From assembly GCF_016808095.1 (NCBI RefSeq), contig NC_068970.1, forward strand, positions 39,157,630 through 39,221,629: a stretch of DNA of 64,000 nucleotides, given 5' to 3'. The stretch comes from Vigna angularis. Lineage: Eukaryota; Streptophyta; Magnoliopsida; Fabales; Fabaceae. The position numbers and the translations under genes are program-made. The notes beneath the pieces are model-generated. The model ran no database searches and was not told the DNA's origin. It worked only from the letters and a program-made list of their open reading frames with translations. This document shows, in pieces, positions 10,901 through 22,396 of the stretch (position 1 is its first letter; every line of letters starts with the position of its first letter).

Positions 10901-13900
10901 GGTAGTTATATATCGAAGGATATTTGATAACTTCCTCTCTCATCTTTCCATTAAACAATTTTACTTTTTAATAAATAAAAATTTATTTTTTTAATAAGAT
11001 GAATCATTAAATAAATTTCTTTATTTCGAAATAACTTTTCTTTTAAAATTAACTGCTACATAATTTTTTTAATACTAGTTTTACAAAATTATATATATTT
11101 TTAAAATTATGTATTTTTTTAAATTAATTTCTCTAAATAAAAATTTATAAAAATAATAAAATTGTATATATCTATACCTATATATTTTTTTATGTATCTA
11201 TTTTCTTTTCCATTTTATCCTTTAAGTAACCATTCTTTTAAATTAAAATAATAACATTTTCATTTTTATCTTTTAAATGACCATTAATTTAAATTTCATT
11301 ATTTATTGAATTAAAATAATTCTTTTATCATTTTATTTTTTTAAATCACTATTTATTTAAATTCAGTTATTTTTCTTTTAAATTAAAGTAATTATCTACA
11401 ACGAGTGAAAATACGTGTTGTGTTCAATTTTTTTATGATGATAAAAAACAATAAATTATAATTATAAAAGTAAATATAAATAATTTTTATAATTTCATTG
11501 TAGAAAATTTTTATTTATTTTTTTGGTCATTTTTTATTATAAATATTTATTTTATTAGTTTTAAAAAATTGATAATTTTAAAAAAAGATCAAATGAAAAA
11601 CAATTAAATTAAAAAAAAGTCATTTAAAGGATAAAATTGGTAAGTTATTATTTTTAATTTACAAAAACAATTATTTATTAAAGAGTAAAATTAGTAAAGG
11701 AAAAATGTACAAGGGTAAATTTTCTTTATATATTGGTATAAATAAAAAAAAGAGGACAAATATTCATATTAAGGAAATAAAAATGTGAATACACATCCAC
11801 ATAAATGTTCATGTCTTTGTTAGTAGATAATAAGTAATATCAATCACGTCGTAGGAGTATGTGATAGAAGGAAACTGTCTGATGGCAGTTATTCATGGAA
11901 ATGAACTTGTAGCAGTTATATATTAGGAGTATAACAGATAATTAAGGCACGTAACTAGACACATGTAAGGCACGTAACTAGACACATGTAAGGCACGTAA
12001 CTAGACACATGTGCAATTATTTGCAATTTTTGGTCACCACATTTAGGAGGCTTTTGTCTTTGGGGTTGCAAGGGAAAGTTTAGTTATATATAATAAACAA
12101 AGACTTGATTAAAACAAGTAGTTTAGCTCGTCAATTTTAATTAATATGCCATAAATTTTTAAATTGTATTAAAAAAATTCTCATAAAATTAAATGGTAAG
12201 AGTCTTCCCCTCTCCGTTTATCTCATTTATAGGTATGTGCAGATGTCTTGCCTAATCTGTGTCCTACTGTTCTCTAGAACAAGAAAGCATTCTCATTCTG
12301 TATTTTTGCCATGCCTTTTATTCATTATCCTTATCTCCCCTCCTAAATTCAACATACTTCACCGTGTTTTAGAAATAATGTTTCATATCATATTATACGT
12401 ACTTTGTAAATGTAATTATATTCTAGTTGTAAATCTAAGGGTGGAATTAGGCGCATAAATCATTGCCCTGCACTTTGGTCATTCTCTATGATCTTCATTA
12501 GCACCAGGGAGTAAGCTACACATCAAATAAAGTTGAAGGGGTTATAGTTTACTAGATTTTAATTATCACTGGAAATGTTTATTCGGTTCATTCTCCATAA
12601 CAGTATTTTACTTTTGTATGAACGTGATCTGATATTTAATTGATGCCATTTGAATTTTATAGCGAGGAGAATCTAAGAGCTGCTCTCAGCAGAATGGGGG
12701 TAAACAGTAGAGCAATGGAAGATGTGATAGACAAAGCGAGAAATAGACATTACCAGGTAGGTCTCAGCACAACCAGCTGAACTTCAGTGGTCCATTTCAA
12801 CCGTTTGATTTTATATCTGACTATATGGATGACGTTTATGCAGTTGGCTTGCACTTTGACATTTGAAGCTCTTCATGGCATGCCGTGTGATGCAGGGATT
12901 AACCATCCAAATCAATACTTCAGTGACAGCAGAAAGATATTACAGTCAAAGGTTGGTTACAGCTTTAATAATCATAATTACAGACGAGCTTTGTGATATG
13001 ATGCAATGTCTTCTTGTGAAGTACGTTTCTTTTTTCCACAATTAAGGCCACTGGCTATGCTATATGCCTATTTGTGGTTCATATTGTGCCGTAAATTTGC
13101 TTAATTATACGAATGTTAGTGAAAACATAACATCAATTAATCATGAAGACAGGGAAATGAGTAATGCCTTGTCATGATTAATGCATTAAGCTACACTACA
13201 TTCACAAGCATCACATAATAAGCGATCAATCTTGCGGGGCATATTTTGGAAACATCTCAAATCCTAAGACCCACCTAATCGCTTCTGATGTTTAATGAAT
13301 AATGGCAAAATTATATAGATAGAAGTAGTTGAAGCAATGTGTTACATATTATTAGATATTGTTAGATGTGATACCATTAGTATTAATCATGAAATGGGCT
13401 TAGTCCATATTTCCTGTATGTTCTTTTATTATAAATACATTACTGTTTGTGTGTATTTTACATAAGGTAATTAATCCTTTACCCAATTTTTTAACTTTTC
13501 ACATGGTATCTAGAGTTGGAGTTTCTTGATGAACCTAGTGTTCATTTCTTTCGTTGTTGCCAATGCTTCATTGTCATTCTCGTCGTTGTTAGGATTAGTG
13601 ACACCACCAATCGCATCATCTTGACTAGGCGACTACTACACTTCTGAGATTGCAGTGATTGGAGCTTCGACATGCCTTCACGTACCTTTTTAAGTTGTGC
13701 CTTTGCTATCGCTTTTTGCCTCATGTGGTGGTGTGTTGCCCTATCTTAGGTGACGACTACCTGCATTGGGATTGTTGTCTCATTCTTGTTCTGGATAAGT
13801 GCTTGTTGACTTGATCGAAGTTAGTCTCTTTTAAGTTTTCTTCTCTCCTCTTCATCTATGTCTCTTTTGCTATTGGTATTGTTTATATGTCAATCTATGG

Positions 13901-16900
13901 TAATTTTGTCAATGTGCTTCTATCCATTAACAATTTAGATGACACTGGCTGAATCTCTGGGTAAAGCCCATGCTCTTCTTCACAACTTAGTGAACTATTG
14001 CCTCATGCCTCCCCTCTACAAGAACTAGAGTAAAAGGTCAAAGTTCATGTTATTGACTTGACGAGGACCCTTTGATGACTATTTATATGTTTGCAACAAG
14101 ATTTTGTGATCCCTTATTGCGCCCAATCTTACCTCCACTAGTTCCACTCTTGTGTGTGTGCCAAGTAAATCAATTGTTAATATATCTCCTTCTGCACACA
14201 TGAGTAGATTTTTGGTTGGCCTCACTTGCTCTAACTCCCTTGGCTTTTAGGTTCTAGATTTGGATGCCACATATGTTAGGTTTATAGGAAGTACGAAACC
14301 AGTTTTCTGATCTAATATAAGAATTAACACTCAGATCTTATAATGTAACATAAATTAGCACTTGAATTAAGGAAATACGAAACTGAGAAAACATTCAACA
14401 ACATCCAAGGGAAGTAAATCCCTTCTTACAGGAAACACCTTGTCCAAAACAACAAAATTACCCACACTCCCAGGAGGAACCGTTCCCTCCTTAAAAGAAA
14501 CCCATATTACATAAAAACTAACTTATTACATAATAACTACCTTACCAACCACTCCCCTAAACCGTCCAACCCCTCTTAATTGTCATGTAACTTATTTGAA
14601 TTATTCCTCCTAACATACACCTTTAAAGTCCTATCAACATATCACATTACTAGTAACAAATCTTTGTTTTCTTCTCCATTTTCTATGGATTATTTACCTT
14701 TGATGACTATGACTAATGGATCTAAGGTCTCCTCACATGGTGTTGGTATTATTAATCTTTTGGACTTTATCAAAATAATGTTGAGGGGCTAAACAGAGAG
14801 AGGAGGGTCTGACGACTACTATGGAGGTGGCATGAGCAATATGTGCCTGGATGCGGCAGACAAAGACTGAGCTTGTGGCGGTGCGTGGCAGAGATTTGGC
14901 CCTCGACACTGATGGGGTTGGTCGTTGCTTGGAGAGATGATCCAAATCTGATGGTCGTTGGATGAAACTACGACGGTGGACGACAAATGACGGTGAACAA
15001 CAATGAAACAACATAGAATAGTGGCTGATAGTGTTGAATAGCTTCAAATGGCAGTGGATAGCTGTAGGTAGGGACTGGATTGAATCGGGGAGTTCTAGTC
15101 ATATTACCCTACCTTAAGCGAAGAGAAGAGGACAAATGTTTTCATAGTGGAGGACCATATAGTCTTGGTCATAAATGTTCTAATAAGAACCTCCGGGTGT
15201 TAATTTTAAGGGAAAATGAAGAGGAAGAGGAACCTGAAAAAGAAGATAAGGTTAAGGACAAGGTTGTTCGGAATTTTAGGGACCATTTGTGATCAATTTC
15301 CAAACTTTCACCTTGAGGACAAGGTTGTTCAGAATAAGGGGAGTATTGATAATCCTCTCTTCATTACACTACTCTTTTATACTTGTCTTTAGTCTCTTTC
15401 TTCTTTGTCAATTCCAAAATTTGAAGGTGATTCCTTACCCATCTTGGTTGGCATTAGGCCATGCTTGATGAAATAAGTGCTCTTTAGAATAGTAGAATTT
15501 AGGAGCTTGTCCCATTACCATTAAGGAAATCTATTGGTTGTAAGTGGGTTTTTGCTTTCAAAGTTGGTCTTCATGGTACTATTGATTATCTCAAATCTTG
15601 CCTTGTGATTAAATGTTATACACAAATTTTTGGTTTGGACTATGGTGATACTTTTTCTCTATTGGCAAAGATGACTTTTGTTTACTTATTTATAGTCATG
15701 CATGTTCTTCAACAATGGTCTCTTTACCAATTACATGTTAGAAAGGCTTCCCTTAATGTTCATTTGCAGGAAGATATTTAAATGGAGCAATTTCCAAATT
15801 TTGTTATTGAGAGAGAGTTTTTTAGATTGGTATGTTGTCTTTGCAAATTTTTATATGGTCCCAAATAGTCTTTTAGGGTCTTGTTTGGAAAATTTAGTAG
15901 TGATGTTCAACAATTTGCTATAATTCGCAATGAGGCAGATTATTCAGTATTTTTAGTCACTTGAGTTTTAGGTGTATCGTCACGACCACTTTCAAATCAA
16001 AGATCTTTGGCAAACTTATAACTCTTGGGGATTGAGGTAGCATAATCCAACAATGGTATTGTTCTATTTCAAAGAAAGTATGCATTGGATATTTTTTAAG
16101 AAAACTAGGTTGTTGAACTCAAAATCTGTTGACACATCTATGGATTTTAAATTGAAATTTATACCTAATCAAGAGGAGACTCTCCTAGATCTTGAGAAGT
16201 ATAGAAGATCCGGTAGAAAGTTGAACTACCTTATTGTTACTCATCCTGCCACTGCACAATGAAAAAATATGAAACAAATACTCCCTCTCTTTTGTAATTG
16301 AGGAAAATTGACAATGCACACTAAATGCTGCCACTGCTGCTCTTGATTAAAATGTGTCTAGGCTATCACTCTTCCTTCTTTAAAACACAAAAAATCCCAC
16401 TCCATTTAGTCTCATTCCAAGTCAATCTATTTTTCTCTGTTTTTTGAATGAAATATAATGATTTTGTGTGTGAATATCAATTTCATAAAATTTGTAGGAT
16501 CTTACTATCCGTGATATGATCTTCCAATTTACATTTTCCTTCGGATCTTGTGTAAGGTCTCGATTTTGACTGTCTTGCGTAAAATGATCTCCTGGAAAAG
16601 GTTTGCTATATATGGTTACAATAACCATACTAAAATTGCTTGTTATTCAGATGTTGATAGGGATAAAAGATTCACTTTTGAATATTGTGTCTGTATTGAT
16701 AACTTGATCTCTGTTGTAGCAAGATCTAATGTGGAAGCAAAACATAACTATGGCCTCAACTACTTGTGAACTTATTTGGCTTAAACAATTACTTAAAAAT
16801 TTGTTATTTGGAGATGTCATAAAAAGGATTCTTATATGTGACAATTAAGTTGTCTTTGCAGGATTTATAATTGATTATTGTTAAAATAAAAGAGAAAGAA

Positions 16901-17582
16901 GCATAGGATGAATCCTTAATATGTATTGTGTACATAGAGTTTGCCTTTATAAGTATGAAAATACAAAGAGATGGGCTTACGTCAATTACATCTAACAGTT
17001 ATATTTGTAACAAATTTAATACATATAATTTATATGCACTAGTTTGAGAGGAGTGTTTAATTTTGTTAGATACTATTAGATATTGTTAGATATAATGCCA
17101 TTTGTATTAATCATGAAATGTGCTTAACCCATATTTTCTGTATGTTTTTTTTATTATAAATACATTACCCTAAGTATGTATTTTACACGATAATTAATCC
17201 TATATCCAATTTTTTAACCTTTCACACAATGTATTAGCAACACACTAAACCTGAATCAGGATATGTCAAATATCAAATTATAACAATTCTGTTGTTAGAA
17301 AGGAAGGTTGGCTGGTAAACACAATAGTTATTGCCCTAAGTTCTGCAATATCCCTTGGTTAGTCAAAGTTTTGAACGGTTTTGGAGTATGTAAGTAGTAT
17401 CACATTTCATACAACATACTGGTGGACCCTTATAATAAGTAAATAACATCACTACCGTGATTTCTATTCTTTGCTGACTTTGGGGACCTAAATACCTTAT
17501 AATCTGCTCTAATCTAAAGCCAACTCACCTAACGTAATTTTTTTCTTTATTATATTTTTCAAAGCAGAATCCTTCAGCCTAG
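4995..17582 (+). CDS. PRI2: DNA primase large subunit (PRI2 / p58), 19 exons, 456 aa
   Basis: This is the regulatory Fe-S subunit of eukaryotic primase; with the small subunit and DNA polymerase alpha it makes RNA-DNA primers in the nucleus. Exons by my splicing: 4995-5145, 5485-5546, 5661-5764, 6025-6106, 6182-6241, 6864-6921, 7328-7347, 8507-8590, 8685-8749, 8849-8897, 8977-9024, 9117-9206, 9358-9417, 10002-10061, 10367-10441, 10610-10695, 12663-12756, 12844-12951, 17568-17582. All introns are GT-AG and the phases agree, giving 1371 nt. Four cysteines at residues 284 (FPLCMRYL), 363 (YSPYSCTK), 379 (HHGCPYRH) and 419 (LACTLTFE) have the spacing of the human p58 [4Fe-4S] ligands. [18 protein letters not shown] and NHPNQYF are also family signatures. 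The length matches plant PRI2 (about 450 aa). No broken codons were found. The last exon encodes only NPSA and a stop and is the least certain; reading into intron 18 would end at 12996 instead. Three retroelement insertions sit in introns 5, 7 and 18. Confidence 0.93.
6369..6839 (-). mobile_element. Solo LTR (CCGAACGGT family) in PRI2 intron 5
   Basis: It is flanked by perfect 5-bp duplications AATGT (6364-6368 and 6840-6844) and has TGTTAGG/CCTAACA ends. On the plus strand it carries about six CCGTTCGG motifs, the reverse complement of the CCGAACGG motif repeated in the LTRs at 46607-49278, so it belongs to that family or a close relative, in reverse orientation. No internal coding region remains, as expected after LTR-LTR recombination. 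It lies between exons 5 and 6 and leaves the splice sites intact. Confidence 0.85.
8247..8402 (-). mobile_element. Solo copia LTR in PRI2 intron 7
   Basis: Its reverse complement begins TGTTAGATATTGCTAGATAT and follows the same order of segments as the LTRs of the copia element in intron 18 (ATTAATCATGAAAT, GGCTTAG-CCA, CTGTATG, ATTATAAAT-CATTA). The flanks are CTAAT (8242-8246) and CTAAC (8403-8407), a 4/5 target duplication. It is 156 bp long and has no coding content. Confidence 0.7.
10696..12662 (+). other. Large AT-rich intron 16 of PRI2
   Basis: The interval from about 10960 to 11760 is extremely AT-rich with runs such as TTTTTTTAATAAG and no ORF of interest. It contains one clear tandem repeat (11944-12012, separate entry). 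I see no transposon boundary here, although the length contrast with neighbouring introns suggests an insertion too old to delimit. Confidence 0.6.
11944..12012 (+). repeat. Three perfect tandem copies of a 23-bp unit
   Basis: The unit begins AAGGCACGTAACTAGACAC and ends ATGT; copies are at 11944-11966, 11967-11989 and 11990-12012, without a mismatch. The unit contains an ACGT core. It lies in PRI2 intron 16. The perfect identity points to a recent replication-slippage event. Confidence 0.95.
14274..14636 (+). mobile_element. Solo LTR nested in the intron-18 copia protease
   Basis: The TGTTAGG start and CTATCA end are flanked by perfect 5-bp duplications ACATA (14269-14273 and 14637-14641). 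The copia protease frame reads WVLDLDAT on the left and resumes as [20 protein letters not shown] on the right, so removal rejoins the domain. The 363-bp interior is non-coding. Confidence 0.8.
14790..15345 (+). mobile_element. Fragment with a gypsy-type gag zinc knuckle
   Basis: Around 15140-15220 the frame reads [24 protein letters not shown], shown here only as a recognised knuckle: the second cysteine is replaced by Ser. An acidic [10 protein letters not shown] tail follows, then a CTTGAGGACAAGGTTGTTCAG segment that resembles the end of the gag of the element at 46607-49278. It interrupts the copia relic between protease and reverse transcriptase. I could not fix its borders; 14790-15080 has no recognisable content. 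Confidence 0.45.
16879..16997 (-). mobile_element. Short copia-LTR-like insertion near the polypurine tract of the intron-18 element
   Basis: The reverse complement starts TGTTAGATGTAATTGACG and ends TTATTTTAACA. It shares the AAAATAAAAGAGA-AGGCATAG end with the solo LTR in intron 7. Flanks ATTAT and GTTAT match at 4 of 5. This may be another shortened solo LTR of the same family. Confidence 0.45.
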
Positions 17583-19009
17583 AGTATTTTGGTTATTGCA
17601 GAAGATTGCTGCGGCGGCTCTTCTCAGGTTGACTTTTGAGCTTCTGTCTTTTTCCTTCACACACCCTGCAGTACACCCTTTTTCTGTTTCCTTTGTTCAT
17701 AGCTGAAAAAAAATACAGTAATTATTTTTTAAGCCGAAATAGTATATACTTTTGCGTTTACTTTGTCAATAAAATAACGAATATTGAGTTCTTTGAAACA
17801 AATGCTGAGGTGTGTATTCCTCTATTTATAGTTACACTGTTACTGTTGTTATTTCAGATTCCTAAAATCTATAATTGTTCACATTTTGAATTTCATGTAG
17901 GCATTTAGTTGGTGCCTATACTCGTGGACTGAGACAATGTGGTAAAATCTTTATGTATCTTCCAAAGCAGTTCAACGGAAGGAGTTGGAATTCTGTTAGT
18001 GTATCATCCTGGAAGTCTGGTTGAAAGTGCTGCACGACTAGATATTCTTTGTAGTATAATTTTCATCTGTGTAGCCAAACCCCTGAATCGCCTCTATGTT
18101 AATTTAGGTAGGTTTAAAATGAAAAGTGTAAAGTACAAAAACGTCACCCTTAGGTAGGGGAATCATTCAAGAAAAGGAAGCTGCAATTAGCATTTGATAT
18201 GATGCCACTAATATTCGAACTTCCAGTTAATTACTAAAATATAAATGACTTGGATTATAGCTGCATTTAGTCCGCAGCTAACCAATGACTAGGGATAGTA
18301 AAGCTTTATTTTATTGAATATTTAACACGGAAAAATAATGTTTGCTATTTGAATAAAAAGTTTATTTTCCTAATTGTTACAAGACATTGGTTCGTGAACA
18401 TTAAACATCTGCGTCAGATGCATGGTTGTATCTTCGGCGAAATCTAAAATTAGTTGGATGTTTACATCTATACTTTATTCATCACACAATAAAGCTGTGT
18501 TCTTAGAAAATTTCATTCACATAGAATTACTTAAATGATGTTTAAGACCAATATATCTTCTCAATCTCACCCATTTCATCAGTAGTTTGAAATTTTTAAA
18601 ATCTGAGGTCTAAGTCTTAATATAATAATTAGAGTTACGTACACTTATATCTACACAAGTTTACTTATTACATATTTACAAAATTTGGGCCTCAAATAGT
18701 GTATAATATGGATTAACATGCGTTGTTGAGGCTGTTGAAAGTGCAATAATAACAGTGAATGGTGATAACATATATTTTGTGAATACATTTATAGTTTCAT
18801 TATAAAGTTACTACACTTTTTCATTTGCTTTATTTTTTAGATTTTAGTTAATTTTCTTTCTTTAGTAATAAAATGAGTTTATTTTACATAATTATCATAA
18901 TTACATATTTTTAGCTCATTTAATCTTTGTTCAATGTATGACCGTTATGACAGTTAAGACTTATCATCAAAACAATTTTCAATGTATATCAGATTTAACT
19001 GATTAAGAA
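17583..19009 (+). other. PRI2 3' flank and spacer
   Basis: The first few hundred bases after the PRI2 stop should hold its 3' UTR, but I could not pick a polyadenylation site with confidence. Several spliceable-looking segments (for example after the AG at 17599-17600) could belong to alternative 3' exons. From about 18200 the sequence is AT-rich spacer with no gene signal. Confidence 0.4.
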
Positions 19010-19922
19010 AACTGTGTAATCAGTTCCCACCAAATCATTCTTTTAAAATTGTCCAAGCAATTCCCTCATTGCATCTACCCACGATTCATCTTCTAAAGCC
19101 TTGTTAACATTAAATGACTAAGTTTGGGAGATAAGAGGAGTTGGTGTTTGTCTATGGTAAGATCTTGTTCTGACATGCTCATTGATGTTCCCTGTAATTT
19201 TCTTTGAGGGATGATCTTTAACCATCAACGATGTAGGCCATTAGGTTCTCTTCTTTCTTCAGTCATATCATCCAGTAGCCTCTACCTTTGATGTTCATTT
19301 GGATCGTCGAATTCCTTAGACAATATAGATGTGTTTGTTTTCGTAGATGTTGTGTCATCTATTTGCAATTTTGAAAAGGTATCGTCTAGATCCGACTTGT
19401 TAAGGTTAGTCTCGTTCTTAAATCCAACGTGGATGAATTTCTCTACCCTTAAGGATCTAGAGTTATAAACTTTAAATGCTTTTGAAGTTTCTGAATAGTC
19501 AAGCATAATTCCTTCCTCACTCTTGGAATCAAACTTCTCTAAATTGTCTTTAGTGTTTAGTATGAAGTATTGACATCCAAAGGGGTGAAAATATGAAATG
19601 TTGGGCCTTTTATTCTTCCAAAATTCATATGATATTTTATTTATTATTGACCTAATATAAACTCTATTCTGAAGGTAGCATGTTGTGCTAACTTCTTATG
19701 CCCAAAAGTGTTTAGGAGAGTTGAAATCGTTTAACATGGCTATAGCCTTTTCTTGTAATGATCTGTTCTTCCTTTCAATGACCCAATTTTTTCGTGGAGT
19801 CCTTGGAGTTGAAAAATTGTGTTTGATGCTAGAGTTTTCACAAAATTTTTAAAAATGTTCATTTTCAAATTCTCCTTCATGATCACTTTAGATAGAGATA
19901 ATTTTTGAACTCTTTTCGTTTT

Positions 19923-20137
19923 GGTTTAAACCCTTTAGTTGTCCTTATTTATGTGGGGTTTTCCCATTTTGATTCCCTTCTTATGATAATCCCCAATTGA
20001 GTCCTTACAAGTGCTAATTTGAATAAATTGAGCTCTTGCCGTTAAATTTAGTTAACGGGATTAAGTTTTTGCACAGGTGGGAGGATGACGTGTTAATTTC
20101 TTTAAACGCGACATGTTTAGAGTTGAAACATGACATT
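19923..20137 (+). repeat. Left terminal inverted repeat of the MULE
   Basis: Compared with the reverse complement of 29173-29388, the same segments occur in order: TTTAAACCCTTTAGTTGTCC, TTATTTATGTG, GGGTTTTCCCATTT, CAATTGAGTCCTTA, GCCGTTAAATTTAGTTAACG, TTTTTGCACAGGTGGGAGGA and CGTGTTAATTTCTTTAAA. A few small differences show divergence since insertion. Confidence 0.9.
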
Positions 20138-20370
20138 TGGCAAGTTGTTAAATTTGAATAATATGGATTTCTAAAATATAGGATTTACGGTAAAATGAAG
20201 TTAAATATGGGATTTTTATTTCATTCTTGAATAAAAATCTGAGACGAATGTGGTTGTGAGAGGAATATGGTTGTGAACCTTGCGCGAAGTCTTTAGGGTT
20301 CGTTGTTGTTGAAGATTGGCAAGCACGTGAAGTTTCAAAACAGGGAAGTGCGAAAGCAGAAGACGCAACA

Positions 20371-20835
20371 ATGTCGATGGGTAATTCGTGTTCCTCTTCC
20401 ACTTGCAATGAGTGTGGAAGAAAGCATTTGCAGTCTGTGAGCTCTCGTGGAGATGGAGGGTGGAACAGAAATGATGCTTCGCTAATCTGCCGTTGTGGAG
20501 AGAAGTCTGTGTTGAGGATTGCGAAAACCAGTAAGAATCGAGGCAAACAATTCTAGGGTTGCCCTAGGTATAAGGTTGGAAGTGAAAATGCTGGATGCAA
20601 CTACTTCAGATGGTGCACTGATAGGGGAATTGAAGAAAGTGTTAGCTGTGAGGTGTTGGAAGCAAATGATGAGAGGTTGCTGAAGAGTTTTGAAAATGAA
20701 AGTGATAAGAAGATAGTTGGTGTGCAGAAAGTTGTGATGGGTCTTCAAAGCTGGATGAAATTTGTTTTTGGGGTTGTTAGTGTTCTATGTGTAATGAACA
20801 TCATTATAATTGCAATGTTGATGGGAAGGGCTTGA
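20371..20835 (+). pseudogene. GRF-type zinc finger protein with C-terminal membrane helix (At4g04775-like), MULE-borne
   Basis: One uninterrupted frame of 154 codons apart from a single TAG at 20554-20556, where the family normally has an aromatic residue (one base away from TGG). Residues 38-82 form a GRF zinc finger: C40 and C42 in LICRCGEKS, then GKQF at 58-61, C64 in GCPRYK, and C76 with NYFRWC. The C terminus (about residues 130-152) is a hydrophobic helix including VVSVLCVMNIIIIAMLMG, so a tail-anchored membrane protein is likely. The N terminus is Ser/Cys-rich. The ORF starts about 230 bp inside the left TIR and points toward the transposase, so the two genes are convergent. Small GRF proteins of this shape are numerous in plants; their role is unknown to me. 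The single stop implies recent loss, or a readthrough or sequence error. Confidence 0.75.
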
Positions 20836-21480
20836 TAATTTAGGTCTATTTTGGTATTAGTTGTAGGCTTGATAATGTTAATGTAGTTCTGTTTAATGTA
20901 GAGGTTGCAATGTATTTATGTTTTTTGCTATGAAGATGTATTAGTTTCAGATGTTTAATGAAATGATAATTTGGAAAAAATGAGTTCAATTGTTGTCTCT
21001 GTTTTGGTTTCATTTTGATGTCAGCAGTTGCCCTATGTATAGCATAACATGTGCATAGAACCTGTAAAATAGTTCTCAATAAAGGCTCCATCAATAGTTG
21101 AGAACACATAACTACAAACATACACAATACACGAGTAAAATAATACTGTTATCTTGGGACCTGAATAAACAATTGAAAGAGGAATTCAACTAAGGGCACA
21201 ATGATGATAAATAATAAATTTTTAATTTACTTCGAATAAAGAAACTGCTAATGTCGAACTCAAGATTTGTATATTAATACCAAAAAGTAGTCATCCATTG
21301 TTCATACAACTACCAATATATAGGATACTTTGGGCTATTACATATTGAAACATAAACCATTGTTTATAACACATGTCTGTAAGATGATAAACATCAAAAT
21401 TTTCCCTATTACATTTGCTACTACTAAAACATATAACATTCTTCAACTCTGAAGTGGTTCTTCTCTATCTGGTTGACCCT
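20836..21480 (+). other. Intergenic region between the two convergent MULE genes
   Basis: It lies between the stop of the GRF ORF and the end of the transposase gene. I see only AT-rich sequence, probably the overlapping or abutting 3' regions of both genes. No ORF is convincing. Confidence 0.5.
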
Positions 21481-22294
21481 CAGGCAATGAACTAGGATGT
21501 TGTCACTCTTCCTCCACTTGGTTTCTCTTGGGGCAGTTTTTTCTGTTGTGACCCACTTCCTTACACATGCTACATCTCTTCAGTAATCCCCCTTTTGACA
21601 TTCTGGTGCTGCTTTTCTTCAACTCCCATTGCTCTAACCTTCTTTTCTTCTTAGGACGACCAGACATCTGTCCTTTTGATGGAGGCATGACATATGGACA
21701 TTGGGTTACCTCCCAGAGGTTTTTTCCATTAATGGGATATATAATGGAGGAATAAATTTCTTCATACGTTGACTTTTAAAGCATACATCCTCTGCATTTA
21801 TGTTGAGAAACCTCATTGCTGCCAATGCATGTACACAAGGTATTCCACTGATGCTCCATTTCCTGCAGAGCATGAATATTGATCTATATCCACCACAAAC
21901 TTGTCCCCACTTTGGGACACATGTCTGACTTCAAGTAGCCTTTGTGTAGACCAGTTGTCAACATAAGCCAACATTAGTTATATGACACCTGGGATAACAT
22001 AAACAAAGATATACATATCTCATAATTCTTGGATACCTGGGAATCCAATTCTTTGTTAGTAGTGCCTCCTTTTGTAGTCTACTCAGTATTTTTGGACAAA
22101 TTGATGACTTAAATGAAGTTACCCTTGACCTATTAGTGGCCCATCTCTTCATCATGTATAGTCTGATTTCCTCCAACATTGTAATAATTGGTTTTGTCCT
22201 CGTATTTACCAGAACACTATTAAAGGCTTCTGACATGTTGTTTACCAAAGTATCACATTGAGTTGTGCTTGTGAACCTTGATCTGAACCAAAAC

Positions 22295-22396
22295 CTTGAA
22301 TAAAGATGTATGTCACACAATGAATATGTTAACTAATCAGAAAGTAAAAGTTAAGTAAAAGTTAAGTAAAACTTATGTAAACTAAGAGTGCCAAAC
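22295..22396 (-). other. Probable intron in the MULE transposase gene
   Basis: Splicing GT at 22396 to AG at 22295 joins IPPR to FWFRSRFTSTTQCDTLVNN, which follows the usual family order, whereas reading through runs into a stop. This is inferred from domain continuity only. The second intron, 22621-22707 (87 bp, divisible by three), joins SYQQK to GLLQVVQDVIPG. Confidence 0.55.

Larger units (their letters stand above)
13340..17226 (+). mobile_element. Decayed Ty1/copia element in PRI2 intron 18
   Basis: LTRs are at 13340-13503 and 17064-17226 (164 and 163 bp, starting TGTTA and ending TTCACA), flanked by perfect 5-bp duplications CAATG (13335-13339 and 17227-17231). A primer-site-like TGGTATC follows the 5' LTR at once. 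Internal remains, in copia order, are a protease piece (WVLDLDAT near 14250; [12 protein letters not shown] near 14720), reverse transcriptase ([12 protein letters not shown] near 15535; [15 protein letters not shown] near 15635) and RNase H ([17 protein letters not shown] near 16650; ARSNVEAKH near 16720). Frameshifts and stops are everywhere, so it is inactive. It contributes most of the 4.6-kb last intron, in the same direction as the host gene. Confidence 0.88.

Noticed and set aside
20148..20546. 132-codon minus-strand frame over the GRF gene
   Set aside because: It is the antisense shadow of the GRF zinc finger frame and part of the TIR-proximal region.
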